Source: Prolixibacteraceae bacterium
Lineage (GTDB): Bacteria > Bacteroidota > Bacteroidia > Bacteroidales > Prolixibacteraceae
DNA: 64,000 nt
Assembly (NCBI GenBank): GCA_003457135.1
Contig: DMSQ01000014.1
Coordinates: 1 to 64,000, forward strand
Reading direction: 5' to 3'
The notes beneath the pieces are model-generated. The model worked only from the letters and a program-made list of their open reading frames with translations, searched no databases and was not told the origin of the DNA. Numbering within the stretch: the stretch's first letter is position 1; the number at the start of each line of letters is the position of its first letter. The position numbers and the translations under genes were made by a program. This document shows, piece after piece, positions 17,514 through 25,165 of this stretch.

Positions 17514-18920
17514 ATGAGCGGATTTTTTGGAAGTATTTCTCAAGATGATTGTGTCGCCGATGTTTTTTATGGAACCGATTATCACTCCCATTTGGGAACT
17601 AAAAGAGCTGGTCTGGCTTTTTATTCTAAAACGAAAGGATTTCAGAGGGCTATTCATAGTCTGGAAGATGGCTACTTCAGAAATAAATTTGAAAACGACA
17701 TTGCCGGTTTTAAGGGCAATATGGGAATTGGAGTCATCAGCGACACTGAAGCACAACCTATTCTTGTCACATCGCATCTTGGCCGGTTTTCAGTGGCAAC
17801 AGTGAGTAAAATTGCCAATATTAGTGAACTCGAAGAACGGTTCATGAAAATGCACCGCACTTTTGCCGAAACCAGCCAGGGATCGGTAAATCCGACCGAA
17901 CTGGTTGCCATGCTGATTGCCGAAGGGAAAGACTTCGTTTCAGGTATCGAAAATGTTTATAATCTGGTAAAAGGTTCGTGTTCAATACTTATCCTGACTG
18001 AAAATGGAATTATTGCAGCGCGCGACCGGTTGGGCAGAACTCCGATTGTCATTGGTAAAAAGGATAAGGCGTACGCAGTAAGTTTCGAAACCTGTGCTTT
18101 CCCAAATCTCAATTACGAAATAGAAAAATATTTAGGACCTGGTGAGGTTATTTCACTTACTTCCAGTGGTTATGGGCAACTTCGAAAACCGAATGAAAAG
18201 ATGCAGATTTGCTCATTTCTTTGGGTATATTATGGTTATCCACCCTCGTTTTACGAAGGAATTAATGTGGATGAATGCCGTTATAAATGTGGCGCTGCAT
18301 TGGCAAAAAATGATACGAACGAAGCCGATTTTGTTGCAGGCATCCCCGATTCGGGAATTGGTCATGCAATTGGCTACAGCAATGAGAAAAAAATCCCTCT
18401 AAAACGGCCGTATGCAAAATACACACCTACCTGGCCACGTAGTTTTATGCCGCAAAATCAGGCTATGCGCGATTTGGTTGCCAAAATGAAACTAATTCCA
18501 AACAAAGCTATTATTAAGGATAAACGGGGTATCTTTCTTGATGATTCCATTGTTCGCGGAACTCAGCTTAAAGACAATGTTCGCGATTTGCATGAAGCCG
18601 GTATTCGGGAAGTACATATGCGCATTGCCTGTCCGCCACTCACTTACCCATGCGAATTTCTGAATTTCAGCCGATCACGTTCGAATCTTGATCTGGCAAC
18701 TCATAAAGCGGTGGAGCAACTGGAAGGAAAGGAAAACATGGATTTGAGCGAATATTCTGACAGTAATAATCCGAAATACCACGAAATGGTTGAACAGATT
18801 CGTAAAAATCTGAACCTGACCAGCCTCAAATTTCAAAAACTGGACGATTTGGTTAAAGCTATTGGATTACCCAAAGACAAGCTCTGTACCCATTGCTGGG
18901 ATGGCTCAAGTTATTTCTGA
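17514..18920 (+). CDS. PurF-like amidophosphoribosyltransferase homologue with Ser instead of catalytic Cys
   Basis: 468 residues. The N-terminal Ntn half begins MSGFFGSIS where PurF has Cys-Gly-(I/V)-x-G after processing; Met removal would expose Ser, not Cys. Other glutaminase-domain features remain (HLGTKRAGLAF, ARDRLGRTPIVIG). The phosphoribosyltransferase half has the PRPP loop FLDDSIVRGTQ at about 341-351 and GIPDSGIGHAIGYS. The C-terminus carries CTHCWDG, like the Cys-rich tail of some PurF. PurF makes phosphoribosylamine, the first step of purine synthesis. This variant may use free ammonia, a Ser nucleophile, or do something else. The next gene is a ferredoxin-nitroreductase 38 bases away. 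Confidence 0.85.
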   Translation: MSGFFGSISQDDCVADVFYGTDYHSHLGTKRAGLAFYSKTKGFQRAIHSLEDGYFRNKFENDIAGFKGNMGIGVISDTEAQPILVTSHLGRFSVATVSKIANISELEERFMKMHRTFAETSQGSVNPTELVAMLIAEGKDFVSGIENVYNLVKGSCSILILTENGIIAARDRLGRTPIVIGKKDKAYAVSFETCAFPNLNYEIEKYLGPGEVISLTSSGYGQLRKPNEKMQICSFLWVYYGYPPSFYEGINVDECRYKCGAALAKNDTNEADFVAGIPDSGIGHAIGYSNEKKIPLKRPYAKYTPTWPRSFMPQNQAMRDLVAKMKLIPNKAIIKDKRGIFLDDSIVRGTQLKDNVRDLHEAGIREVHMRIACPPLTYPCEFLNFSRSRSNLDLATHKAVEQLEGKENMDLSEYSDSNNPKYHEMVEQIRKNLNLTSLKFQKLDDLVKAIGLPKDKLCTHCWDGSSYF

Positions 18921-18958
18921 TAGTTTACAGAAATTTTGAATATTCAAATTCGACTGAT

Positions 18959-19792
18959 ATGCCCATTATTGACCTCGAAAAATGCAACCGATGTTTAAAA
19001 TGTGTCAAGGATTGCCCGGCCTCGGCCATTACTATCGAAACCGGTGAAATTGCAAATACATGCATTCATTGCGGGCATTGCGTGGCTATTTGTCCGGAAA
19101 TGGCTGTAAGGCCTGATTTCGGTAATATTTTTCTGCTTCAGCCACATGCTGTAACTCCGAAAGATTTCAGAAATTTAGCTTCCGGAATCCGGTCCTGCCG
19201 GAGTTATCTCCAGAAAGATGTTCCTGATGCCGTTATGATGCAACTGATTGATAATATGAAACATTATCCATCGGCCAGTAATGCCCGTCCTTTGCAAATC
19301 TCCATAGTTCGTTCAAAGGAAAAGGTTAAGCTTCTGAATGACCTGACTGCTGAAACATTGATCAGGAAGTTTAGTTTGCTCTGTTCTCCGTGGATTAGTC
19401 CTTTTATCCGGATTTTTGTTCCATCCGTGAATATTAATACGATTAAACGATATAAAGCTTTATTCATTGAGAGAAAGAAAGTAAATGATTCGCAGATCTG
19501 TCACCATGCTCCGGCTGTTTTGCTTTTTCATGGCAAAGTATCAAAAACAGGAATGGCTGAAGCCGATGCCAACATCTGGGCAACTTATACGTCAATCTAT
19601 GCCAATACACTGGGATTGGGGACTTGTTTCAACGGGTATATCGTGAAAGCAATGGGAAATAATAGTAAGCTGAATCAGCAGTTTAAGGTACCTGCAAATC
19701 ATCGTATTTATGCCTCATTATTGGTTGGTTATCCAAAAGTGAAATACAGAAACGAAGCATCGCGGCAGAGTCCGATTGTAGTTTTGTTGTAG
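18959..19792 (+). CDS. Ferredoxin-nitroreductase fusion protein
   Basis: 277 residues from the ATG at 18959. Two [4Fe-4S] motifs come first: CNRCLKCVKDCP and CIHCGHCVAICP (about residues 8-50). The rest is a nitroreductase-fold flavoprotein: SCRSYLQKDVP, HYPSASNARPLQISIV (the FMN-binding SxxNxRP) and TLGLGTCFNGYIVKA. Such fusions reduce quinones, flavins or nitro compounds with electrons from ferredoxin clusters. It is on the same strand 38 bases after the PurF-like gene and probably cotranscribed. Specific substrate unknown. Confidence 0.85.
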   Translation: MPIIDLEKCNRCLKCVKDCPASAITIETGEIANTCIHCGHCVAICPEMAVRPDFGNIFLLQPHAVTPKDFRNLASGIRSCRSYLQKDVPDAVMMQLIDNMKHYPSASNARPLQISIVRSKEKVKLLNDLTAETLIRKFSLLCSPWISPFIRIFVPSVNINTIKRYKALFIERKKVNDSQICHHAPAVLLFHGKVSKTGMAEADANIWATYTSIYANTLGLGTCFNGYIVKAMGNNSKLNQQFKVPANHRIYASLLVGYPKVKYRNEASRQSPIVVLL

Positions 19793-19832
19793 ATTGACGA
19801 ATGACAAATAATAGCGATTACAGCTAAATTAT

Positions 19833-19991
19833 TTACAGTTTTTTTACCTCAAGCCTTGAATAATAACGGCTTCTGGCTTCCTTGGGATCTGCTCCCACCG
19901 GAATATAGAGTCTGGTCTTCACATCAATAATAACTTCCTGTAACTTGGTCAAATCCGGTGTTTTATAATCATGCGGTTTTTTTTCGAACAT
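19833..19991 (-). CDS. Small basic protein, 52 residues, unknown
   Basis: An ATG at 19991 is preceded at good distance by AAAGGAGAAAC, a clear Shine-Dalgarno-like sequence. The frame reads MFEKKPHDYKTPDLTKLQEV, IIDVKTRLYIPVGADPKEAR and SRYYSRLEVKKL. Composition looks like a real, soluble protein. It is antisense to nothing and fills a 340-base gap. I do not recognise it. Confidence 0.6.
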   Translation of the reverse strand: MFEKKPHDYKTPDLTKLQEVIIDVKTRLYIPVGADPKEARSRYYSRLEVKKL

Positions 19992-20132
19992 TTTGTTTCT
20001 CCTTTATTGAATGTAAATATTAAATTTTAGTAACGTATAAACTCCTTAAATGTTATAATATTGGCAAGTTAATCTTTTAATTTTTAGTATCAGTGCTTTA
20101 ATGTCAGTTCAGGCAATTATTTAACTTAAAAT

Positions 20133-20606
20133 TCAAAAATCATCAAACGGAATATCATCGTCAGGATCGTGATCGAACGGGCCAACACCGGGAGGATTGA
20201 AAAGCCCCCAACGATCAATGAAATAATCCATCTGGTCGAATTTCGAAACCCAATCAATGAACAGTAAGCGATATTCCTCAATCAAATCGCGCACGATCTG
20301 AAAATATTCCACATGCTCAAAACCAAACATTTCGAGGGAGTGGTTTTGAATCATCAGTTCACGGGCTGCTTTTCGGATGATGGCGGCACACTCCATTTTG
20401 ATATCGTAAAGTCCTCCACCTTCGGCTCCTGCCACTTTCACAGTTAGGAGCATGGCATCTTCAAGCATAATACCCTTCACATGGCTCAAATATTCATCAT
20501 TGTCATCAATTAGCTGACAAATGTGATCAACCACTTCGAAGATTTCTTTTCCCTTTTTATAAATCGGAAGATCTTCAGCTTTTATATCATCTTCGTGTTC
20601 AAACAT
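20133..20606 (-). CDS. Helical acidic protein of unknown function
   Basis: 157 residues from the ATG at 20606 (the in-frame extension upstream reads through the promoter region). It is predicted to be mostly alpha-helical with four long helices (EIFEVVDHICQLIDDND, VKGIMLEDAMLLTVKVAGAE, IKMECAAIIRKAARELMIQN, YFQIVRDLIEEYRLLFIDWV). The tail is strongly acidic and Pro-rich, ending DHDPDDDIPFDDF. The four-helix layout recalls S23/Avd-like bundle proteins but no signature confirms this. It is probably a host gene next to the left end of the mobile element. Confidence 0.6.
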   Translation of the reverse strand: MFEHEDDIKAEDLPIYKKGKEIFEVVDHICQLIDDNDEYLSHVKGIMLEDAMLLTVKVAGAEGGGLYDIKMECAAIIRKAARELMIQNHSLEMFGFEHVEYFQIVRDLIEEYRLLFIDWVSKFDQMDYFIDRWGLFNPPGVGPFDHDPDDDIPFDDF

Positions 20607-20910
20607 TATTTGCCGATGCAGAAAGTAATATGTATTGATAATCTGATATTTACAATTTAATGGTACAAATAAGGTACAATGGCCCAATAAATTACATGAA
20701 TTTCAATTTACTTTCTGTATATTTTCCAAACCGAATTTGTCTCGTAAAAGAACCAAAATTACAAATGAGGTTTAAAGGTGTAAAATTCTCAAGGTGTCAA
20801 AATTTAGCTTCAAAAGTATTACATACGTTAAACTATTCTTATATTACGTTTGTATTGTATTGATAATTAGAATGATACTAACACAATAACATTAAAAACC
20901 TGTTGAAATT

Positions 20911-20938
20911 AACATTAGTAACAATGTGTTACAATGTT
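20911..20938. repeat. Imperfect dyad
   Basis: AACATT-A-GTAACA, ATG, TGTTAC-AATGTT: twelve base pairs with one bulged A. It has no T-run, so an operator is more likely than a terminator. Confidence 0.45.
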
Positions 20939-21143
20939 ATAAAAATAGATGATTGTTTTTGTAAATAACTATCTGAATATCAGTGTATTATTTCGTGATA
21001 AAAATGTTATTTGCGAGTTTTTAAAGTGAGAAATTTAGATAAAAAATTGAGTGAAAATGGGTCATATTTAGTGAAAATTGACAACTGAAAAATATTGAAT
21101 CACAAATTCGCACATGCTTAAAACTGCCTTTTTCCCAAGACTG

Positions 21144-21174
21144 TCAATGACAAATTATTCATCATTGTCATTGA
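21144..21174. repeat. Perfect 10-base inverted repeat
   Basis: TCAATGACAA, 11-base loop, TTGTCATTGA. No T-run follows. It lies about 80 bases upstream of the first promoter of the element. Confidence 0.5.
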
Positions 21175-21205
21175 ATGCTTCAGATTATTATATCATCTTC
21201 TATGA

Positions 21206-21240
21206 ATAAATATTCATTATATTTGCATAAATATTCATTA
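21206..21240 (+). promoter_or_regulatory. Promoter with two flanking operator repeats
   Basis: ATAAATATTCATTA occurs at 21206-21219 and again at 21227-21240, exactly 21 bases apart (two helical turns). The first copy is part of the palindrome TGAATAAATATTCA. Between them lies a good -7 box, TATATTTG (21218-21225). The repeats are placed to block polymerase, and the frame starting at 21252 follows directly. Confidence 0.55.
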
Positions 21241-21251
21241 ATTATAATGTC

Positions 21252-21448
21252 ATGGACGAACACCTATCATTTGAAATTTTAAAAATTGGCGTGGGTATTT
21301 ACAACAACGCTGTTTCTGGCTGCATTATCAAACACGATCTTCTCACATTAGAAGAAACCGTAAAATGTCCTCAGAGGAAATGGACAGGGTGATTCAGGAG
21401 CATTACGAGGTTCACGGACAAGTAAATCCGAACAAGAAAATTCTGTAA
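21252..21448 (+). pseudogene. Small element gene, apparently frameshifted
   Basis: The ATG at 21252 opens MDEHLSFEILKIGVGIYNNA and runs to a stop at 21392 (46 codons, ending LEETVKCPQRKWTG). From 21365 another frame gives MSSEEMDRVIQEHYEVHGQV and NPNKKIL to 21448, which continues the helical, charged character better than the first frame's end. A single indel near 21362-21368 would join both parts to a protein of about 65 residues. Alternatively these are two small overlapping genes. I do not recognise the family. Confidence 0.45.
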
Positions 21449-21518
21449 TTAAAACACCCGTAATTCCGTGTATTTGCACGCTCAACAATTTTGGTGAACG
21501 TCACAAAATCCATTGCTT

Positions 21519-21793
21519 TCAGTATTTCGTTCGCCAAGACTTTTTAATGTATTTCGGGTATTTCAATAGAATGCGGTCAATGTCGGATGGGTAGATATCT
21601 GTCAGGTTCATTTCGGACATTACCTTCTGAAGCGTGGAAACGATATTCCAAGCTGCTGGCAAGCTTCGACCTTTGAAAGTGGTGAAATTTTTCTACCTTC
21701 ATTCTCTGCGATCTCTGCACGAACAATAGCCTTTAGTTCTTCCCTGAACTGTTCGAGTGTTATTCCCTGTAAAATGATTATTGGTTCATCCAT
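21519..21793 (-). pseudogene. Frameshifted HTH DNA-binding protein
   Basis: From the ATG at 21793 the frame reads MDEPIIILQGITLEQFREEL, then ...LSKVEACQQLGISFP, and then turns into a stop after a frameshift. The -1/+1 frame continues the helix-turn-helix perfectly as TLQKVMSEMNLTDIYPSDID and ends ...KKSWRTKY at 21519. The whole length (275 bases) is not divisible by three. Its start (MDEPIII) resembles that of the intact HTH gene beginning at 22268 (MDNPNII), so both are members of one family of element regulators, one of them broken. Confidence 0.7.
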
Positions 21794-21908
21794 GATTATT
21801 GAATTTGAATTTCAAGTAAACACGAATTTTAGGAAACAAGGTTACAATGGGGTTAGTACTACTGAGATCATAGATTCAATGGGTAGAACACAGAAATTTT
21901 GCAATCTT

Positions 21909-22268
21909 TTAGTATTGTGACCTCCATAGTTTTTTAATATCGGCCCCAGTATAGAATTTGCGACCATTAGCCTTTCGAATGCTGCACCTGATTAATCCTT
22001 CATTGGAGTATCTATTAAGAGTATTTCTACTAATATTCAGAATTTTACTTGCTTCCCTAGTTGTAAATCGGCCAGTATCAGAAATTTGTGGTTCATCTGA
22101 AATAAATCCAGTAACTTTTTTACTTGATTTTTCAGGTTGAATACTTCCTTGCATTTTTGCCAACTCCTCTCTGATTGATTCCTTAATGAAAGGCTTTAGC
22201 TTAACCAGTAAGGCTTCTGCAAGTTCTTCACAACTGAAACCTTCGGCAATTATATTGGGATTGTCCAT
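21909..22268 (-). CDS. Excisionase/MerR-type helix-turn-helix protein
   Basis: 119 residues; start set at 22268 by comparison with the neighbouring broken paralogue, although an ATG two codons upstream is possible. The N-terminal half is helical (FSCEELAEALLVKLKPFIKESIREELAKM). The C-terminal half is a winged HTH of the excisionase type: RFTTREASKILNISRNTLNRYSNEGLI, then RKANGRKFYTGADIKKLW. Such proteins direct recombination or regulate transcription on mobile elements. It lies downstream of the ORF6N gene with six bases between them. Confidence 0.75.
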   Translation of the reverse strand: MDNPNIIAEGFSCEELAEALLVKLKPFIKESIREELAKMQGSIQPEKSSKKVTGFISDEPQISDTGRFTTREASKILNISRNTLNRYSNEGLIRCSIRKANGRKFYTGADIKKLWRSQY

Positions 22269-22274
22269 GTACAT

Positions 22275-22856
22275 TCATTCTTTAGGTTTTACAAAGCCTA
22301 TCGGATTCCGGGACTGGATGGGTGATTGATCAATGCTCTTTTGTTTACTGGCAAGTTCTGAGAGTGCCATGTAAATATCATCGAAAACAACCTGATTATC
22401 TTCGCTCAAATCGTTCATGGCTTTAAGATTTTCTTCGCTCTGTTCCTCCAATGCTTTGACGTGCAGCCAGAGTTCCTTTATTTCAGCAGAAACAGCCGAT
22501 TGAGTAAGCAGATAATTTCTGACCGCGACAAAAGCCCTCATAATGTTGATATTTATCTCAATGGCTTTTTCGCTTCGTAATACACTCGATAGCATGGCAA
22601 CACCTTGTTCAGTAAATGCAAACGGCGCATAACCTGTTGATAGTGATGTGGAGATCACAGATTGTGATCTTAAAAAGGTAACTTCATTTTTGGTTAGTTC
22701 AAACATGAAATCTTCGGGAAACCGGTTCATATTACGTCTTACTGCCTGTTTTACTGCCCGTGTTTCTACCTGATACATTTCTGCAAGGTCGAAGTCCAAC
22801 ATTACACGCTGTCCCCGAATCTCGTATATCTTCTTTTGGATGACTGATAGTTCCAT
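22275..22856 (-). CDS. ORF6N-domain DNA-binding protein
   Basis: 193 residues. The first 85 residues are an ORF6N domain: IYEIRGQRVMLDFDLAEMYQVETRAVKQAVRRN, FPEDFMFELTKNE and YAPFAFTEQGVAMLSSVLRS. Then comes a helical/coiled-coil segment (about 100-170). ORF6N/KilA-N proteins are common in phages and integrated elements and often act as anti-repressors or DNA-binding accessories. It lies between the HTH gene and an XRE repressor gene in one minus-strand group. Confidence 0.87.
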   Translation of the reverse strand: MELSVIQKKIYEIRGQRVMLDFDLAEMYQVETRAVKQAVRRNMNRFPEDFMFELTKNEVTFLRSQSVISTSLSTGYAPFAFTEQGVAMLSSVLRSEKAIEININIMRAFVAVRNYLLTQSAVSAEIKELWLHVKALEEQSEENLKAMNDLSEDNQVVFDDIYMALSELASKQKSIDQSPIQSRNPIGFVKPKE

Positions 22857-22860
22857 AAAA

Positions 22861-23103
22861 CTATTCTTTTGATACTTTCAATTTTGTACCACAATTCGGG
22901 CAAGTAAATTCATTAGTCTTGGCCGGTTCGAATAACTCGGCAATAGGAACGTCCAAAGCATTGGCAATTTTCTGAAGCGTATCAGTGGTTGTATTACTTC
23001 CATTAATGATTCTGCTCAATGCCGGTGCCTGAACATCCATTCTTTTTGCAACATCGGCAATTGTTAACCTTTTTTCTTTTGCAATTTCTTTTACTCTTAA
23101 CAC
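22861..23103 (-). CDS. XRE-family repressor with C-terminal zinc ribbon
   Basis: 80 residues, apparently starting with GTG at 23103. A lambda-repressor-like HTH covers 1-62 (RLTIADVAKRMDVQAPALSRIINGSNTTTDTLQKIANAL). The tail has CPNCGTKLKV, half of a zinc ribbon with only one CxxC visible. Likely a phage-type regulator of the left gene cluster. Confidence 0.82.
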   Translation of the reverse strand: MLRVKEIAKEKRLTIADVAKRMDVQAPALSRIINGSNTTTDTLQKIANALDVPIAELFEPAKTNEFTCPNCGTKLKVSKE

Positions 23104-23221
23104 TTGTGTTATTTTTTTAGTTTTATCAAAAGTACAAAATATTTGTATGTAGGTGCAAGTATTTCATGTAAAATAACTCATTGGGTTATTTTTTAATGAA
23201 ATAAATTTGGATTGTATTAAA

Positions 23222-23554
23222 TTATGACTTTGATACTTTGCCTTTGACCTCTTCCAGAAGCTTTTCAAGATCCTGCACGGACTGGATACGGTAAATTGTA
23301 CCGTTAAAATCTATGAACCCGGATAGTTCTGATTGGCCCGGGTGTGAATAGTTGAACAATTCACCTATCTCAACTTTAAGAGCTTCAGCAATTATCTGCA
23401 AAGTTTCAACTTTAGGATTATTGTTTTCGTTCAGGATATTGCTGATTGAATTTCTGGATAAACTATGTCCGTTCGCCTCTATCCGGTCTTTCAATATTTC
23501 AATGTTGACCTTTCGGTCTGCCATTAACTGTTTCAAATTATCAATCCAATTCAT
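23222..23554 (-). CDS. XRE-family repressor at the divergent promoter
   Basis: 110 residues from the ATG at 23554; a longer in-frame start would run through the operator array. HTH at about 1-68 (VNIEILKDRIEANGHSLSRNSISNILNENNNPKVETLQIIAEALKV). The C-terminal part (SGFIDFNGTIYRIQSVQDLEKLLEEVKGK) is a small strand-helix domain seen in Bacteroidota XRE regulators, perhaps for dimerisation. Its start codon lies inside the first of four repeated operator-like sites shared with the plus-strand gene group at 23709, so it is the best candidate for the main repressor of the element. Confidence 0.83.
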   Translation of the reverse strand: MNWIDNLKQLMADRKVNIEILKDRIEANGHSLSRNSISNILNENNNPKVETLQIIAEALKVEIGELFNYSHPGQSELSGFIDFNGTIYRIQSVQDLEKLLEEVKGKVSKS

Positions 23555-23675
23555 AACAAGTATATTTTTCATCAAATGTAAGAAACTTGAATGTAATAAC
23601 AAGTATATTTTTCAAATAAATCATTTTATAACAAATATATTTTCTGTTTCATTTGTTTATAACAAATATACTTTG
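23553..23675. promoter_or_regulatory. Four-copy operator array in the divergent promoter
   Basis: The 17-base motif ATAACAAGTATATTTTT or close variants (ATAACAAATATATTTTC, ATAACAAATATACTTTG) occurs at 23553, 23596, 23628 and 23659, all in the same orientation. Spacings are 43, 32 and 31 bases, close to four and three helical turns. The last copy shows the dyad ACAAA-5-TTTGT. The array separates the XRE gene from the plus-strand genes at 23709 onward. Confidence 0.75.
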
Positions 23676-23708
23676 TATCATTACGGAATATTACAAAACA
23701 AAGTTGTT

Positions 23709-24029
23709 ATGAAAGCAAAATTAAATTTCAGGTCTGTGGTTTTCAAAAGGGCTTACATTTTAGTAAAGCAAACCGGATGCAACTTCTCGTCAGCATTAAC
23801 TCAGGCATGGAAACGCTACCGGGATTTCAAGGCCAGAACTATTGAGCAACTAACCAAACAGATTAACGGTTTTGACTACTATTACCAAATGTGTGACGAT
23901 GGCAGGGTTTATCGTTACTGGTCGGCAATTCAGAAAGAAATCAGGGAACAAATTCAAACTCTTCCGGGCAGCTTCATTTCTGCCATTGCACAGCATTTTA
24001 ATTCAAATCAAATAAAGTCATTCATTTAA
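23709..24029 (+). CDS. Small helical protein of mobile-element type
   Basis: 106 residues from the ATG at 23709; the open frame upstream is only the operator region. The first part, KLNFRSVVFKRAYILVKQTGCNFSSALTQAWKRYR, is a basic helical motif that I know from many small proteins of Bacteroidota mobile elements, followed by IEQLTKQINGFDYYYQMCDDGRVYRYW. Function unknown. It is the first gene behind the four-site operator array and therefore probably an early, repressed gene. Confidence 0.7.
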   Translation: MKAKLNFRSVVFKRAYILVKQTGCNFSSALTQAWKRYRDFKARTIEQLTKQINGFDYYYQMCDDGRVYRYWSAIQKEIREQIQTLPGSFISAIAQHFNSNQIKSFI

Positions 24030-24048
24030 TCACTTAAAAATCACAGTT

Positions 24049-24321
24049 ATGGAAAGTAAAAAATCAACCCCTAAGAAAAACACGGTAACCGTTACAATTC
24101 CGTGTTCAAATTCTCATTCAATCCCGGTCTTTGAAGATTTCATGGCTGAAGCTCAAAGACGCTTTCAGGTCGAATGTGATGCAAAAAACAAGGCTTATAG
24201 CTTTATCCTATCAACTGGACGGCTTCGGGAATTCGAAGAGTTTTGCAAATTAACTCAAGGACTGAATCATCATGGCAATTGCATTGATCATTTGGCTCTA
24301 ATTATCCCTAATCAGCAATAG
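24049..24321 (+). CDS. Small protein of unknown function
   Basis: 90 residues beginning 19 bases after the previous gene. It starts with a Lys/Thr-rich stretch (ESKKSTPKKNTVTVTIPCSN) and then has a helical region (FEDFMAEAQRRFQVECDAKNK, RLREFEEFCKLTQ). No domain recognised. Part of the short plus-strand operon 23709-24919. Confidence 0.6.
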   Translation: MESKKSTPKKNTVTVTIPCSNSHSIPVFEDFMAEAQRRFQVECDAKNKAYSFILSTGRLREFEEFCKLTQGLNHHGNCIDHLALIIPNQQ

Positions 24322-24337
24322 TTTAAAACCCATCATC

Positions 24338-24499
24338 ATGGAAAAGTACAAACAATTACTTGCTGGTCAAATTGAATCAATCCTATCGGCTTACAATCCC
24401 TACCTTGACAAATTAAATGAAGGTGAAAAAAAGGATTTGGAGGACATAACCAAGTGTCTTCAAATACTTAAGTCAGACAGTGATTATACAGCTTCTTGA
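24338..24499 (+). CDS. Small helical protein, 53 residues
   Basis: ATG at 24338, 16 bases after the preceding stop, same strand. MEKYKQLLAGQIESILSAYN, PYLDKLNEGEKKDLEDITKC, LQILKSDSDYTAS. The regular heptad-like pattern suggests two helices. Codon use and spacing match its neighbours. Unknown function. Confidence 0.55.
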   Translation: MEKYKQLLAGQIESILSAYNPYLDKLNEGEKKDLEDITKCLQILKSDSDYTAS

Positions 24500-24598
24500 T
24501 ATTCTTTACGAATACTTTCATTACTGACCTTTGGGATAATCTCACAGGTCTGATTATATCAAACTCAAATAATATTTATTCATTTAAAACCAATCAAA

Positions 24599-24919
24599 AT
24601 GGAAAACACAACTTTTTTAAACCCAAGAATTGAAGGCAACAAACTTATCGTTGACGTTAAAACTGAATTTTCAGACGGACCTTTAATCAAACACATGACC
24701 CTACAACTTTCTCCTTTGTATGAAATGATAGTTGAAGCAGAAACAAGCAGGTTCGCCAACGCGGCTAGCGGACTAATTTTTGCTTATACCAGACTTGCCT
24801 CTTTCGCCCTTAACAGTGATAGTGAATTTATAAAGAAAGAATTACTTGGAGCCGACGATGGCGATCTTTACTATTTGAATATGTTATCTCAATTGCTTAG
24901 GCGCATGGATGTACTGTAA
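24599..24919 (+). CDS. Protein of unknown function
   Basis: 106 residues, last of the plus-strand group. N-terminal beta-like segment (NKLIVDVKTEFSDGPLIKHMTLQLSP) and helical remainder (YEMIVEAETSRFANAASGLIFAYTRLASFAL). No domain recognised. Followed by a strong palindrome at 24991 that may end transcription from both sides. Confidence 0.6.
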   Translation: MENTTFLNPRIEGNKLIVDVKTEFSDGPLIKHMTLQLSPLYEMIVEAETSRFANAASGLIFAYTRLASFALNSDSEFIKKELLGADDGDLYYLNMLSQLLRRMDVL

Positions 24920-24990
24920 TCTATTCGAACTATTCTGCTGAAAAGGCCTGTTGGGTAATTCCGGCAGACTTTTTTTATTTTCATTGACAA

Positions 24991-25014
24991 GGTGAGCTCA
25001 AAATTGAGCTCACC
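24991..25014. terminator. Strong hairpin between convergent gene groups
   Basis: GGTGAGCTCAA / TTGAGCTCACC with an AA loop, a perfect 11-base stem followed by GTTTTC. It lies between the plus-strand small genes and the end of the giant minus-strand gene (25166), as expected for a bidirectional terminator, although the T-run is poor. Confidence 0.55.
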
Positions 25015-25165
25015 GTTTTCTCGCTCCACAATTTTATCGAACGAAACTGCTCGATGTGTGTTTCCCTCACTTCTTGGATTTAAAATGAAAATCGGGTCCG
25101 ATGCTTCACAGTGTTACAAATAATGAGCACCGGCACCAGGTCTTATCTAATGAATGCAATATTTA

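Larger units (their letters stand above)
20607..21251. other. AT-rich spacer at the left side of the mobile element
   Basis: No gene is supported in 645 bases. It holds a pair of GGTACAA repeats (20662-20679), a 12-base-pair dyad (20911-20938), a 10-base-pair hairpin (21144-21174) and a promoter flanked by repeats (21206-21240), each listed separately where informative. Confidence 0.6.

Noticed and set aside
20609..20628. CCGATGCA shared with the mnmE 3' end (40824 region) as an attachment core
   Set aside because: Only eight bases match exactly, and using it would place the boundary inside the mnmE coding end, which is intact with its own terminator.
23352..23708. N-terminal extension of the plus-strand gene at 23709
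   Set aside because: The extension is antisense to the XRE gene and runs through the four-copy operator array; the ATG at 23709 is sufficient.
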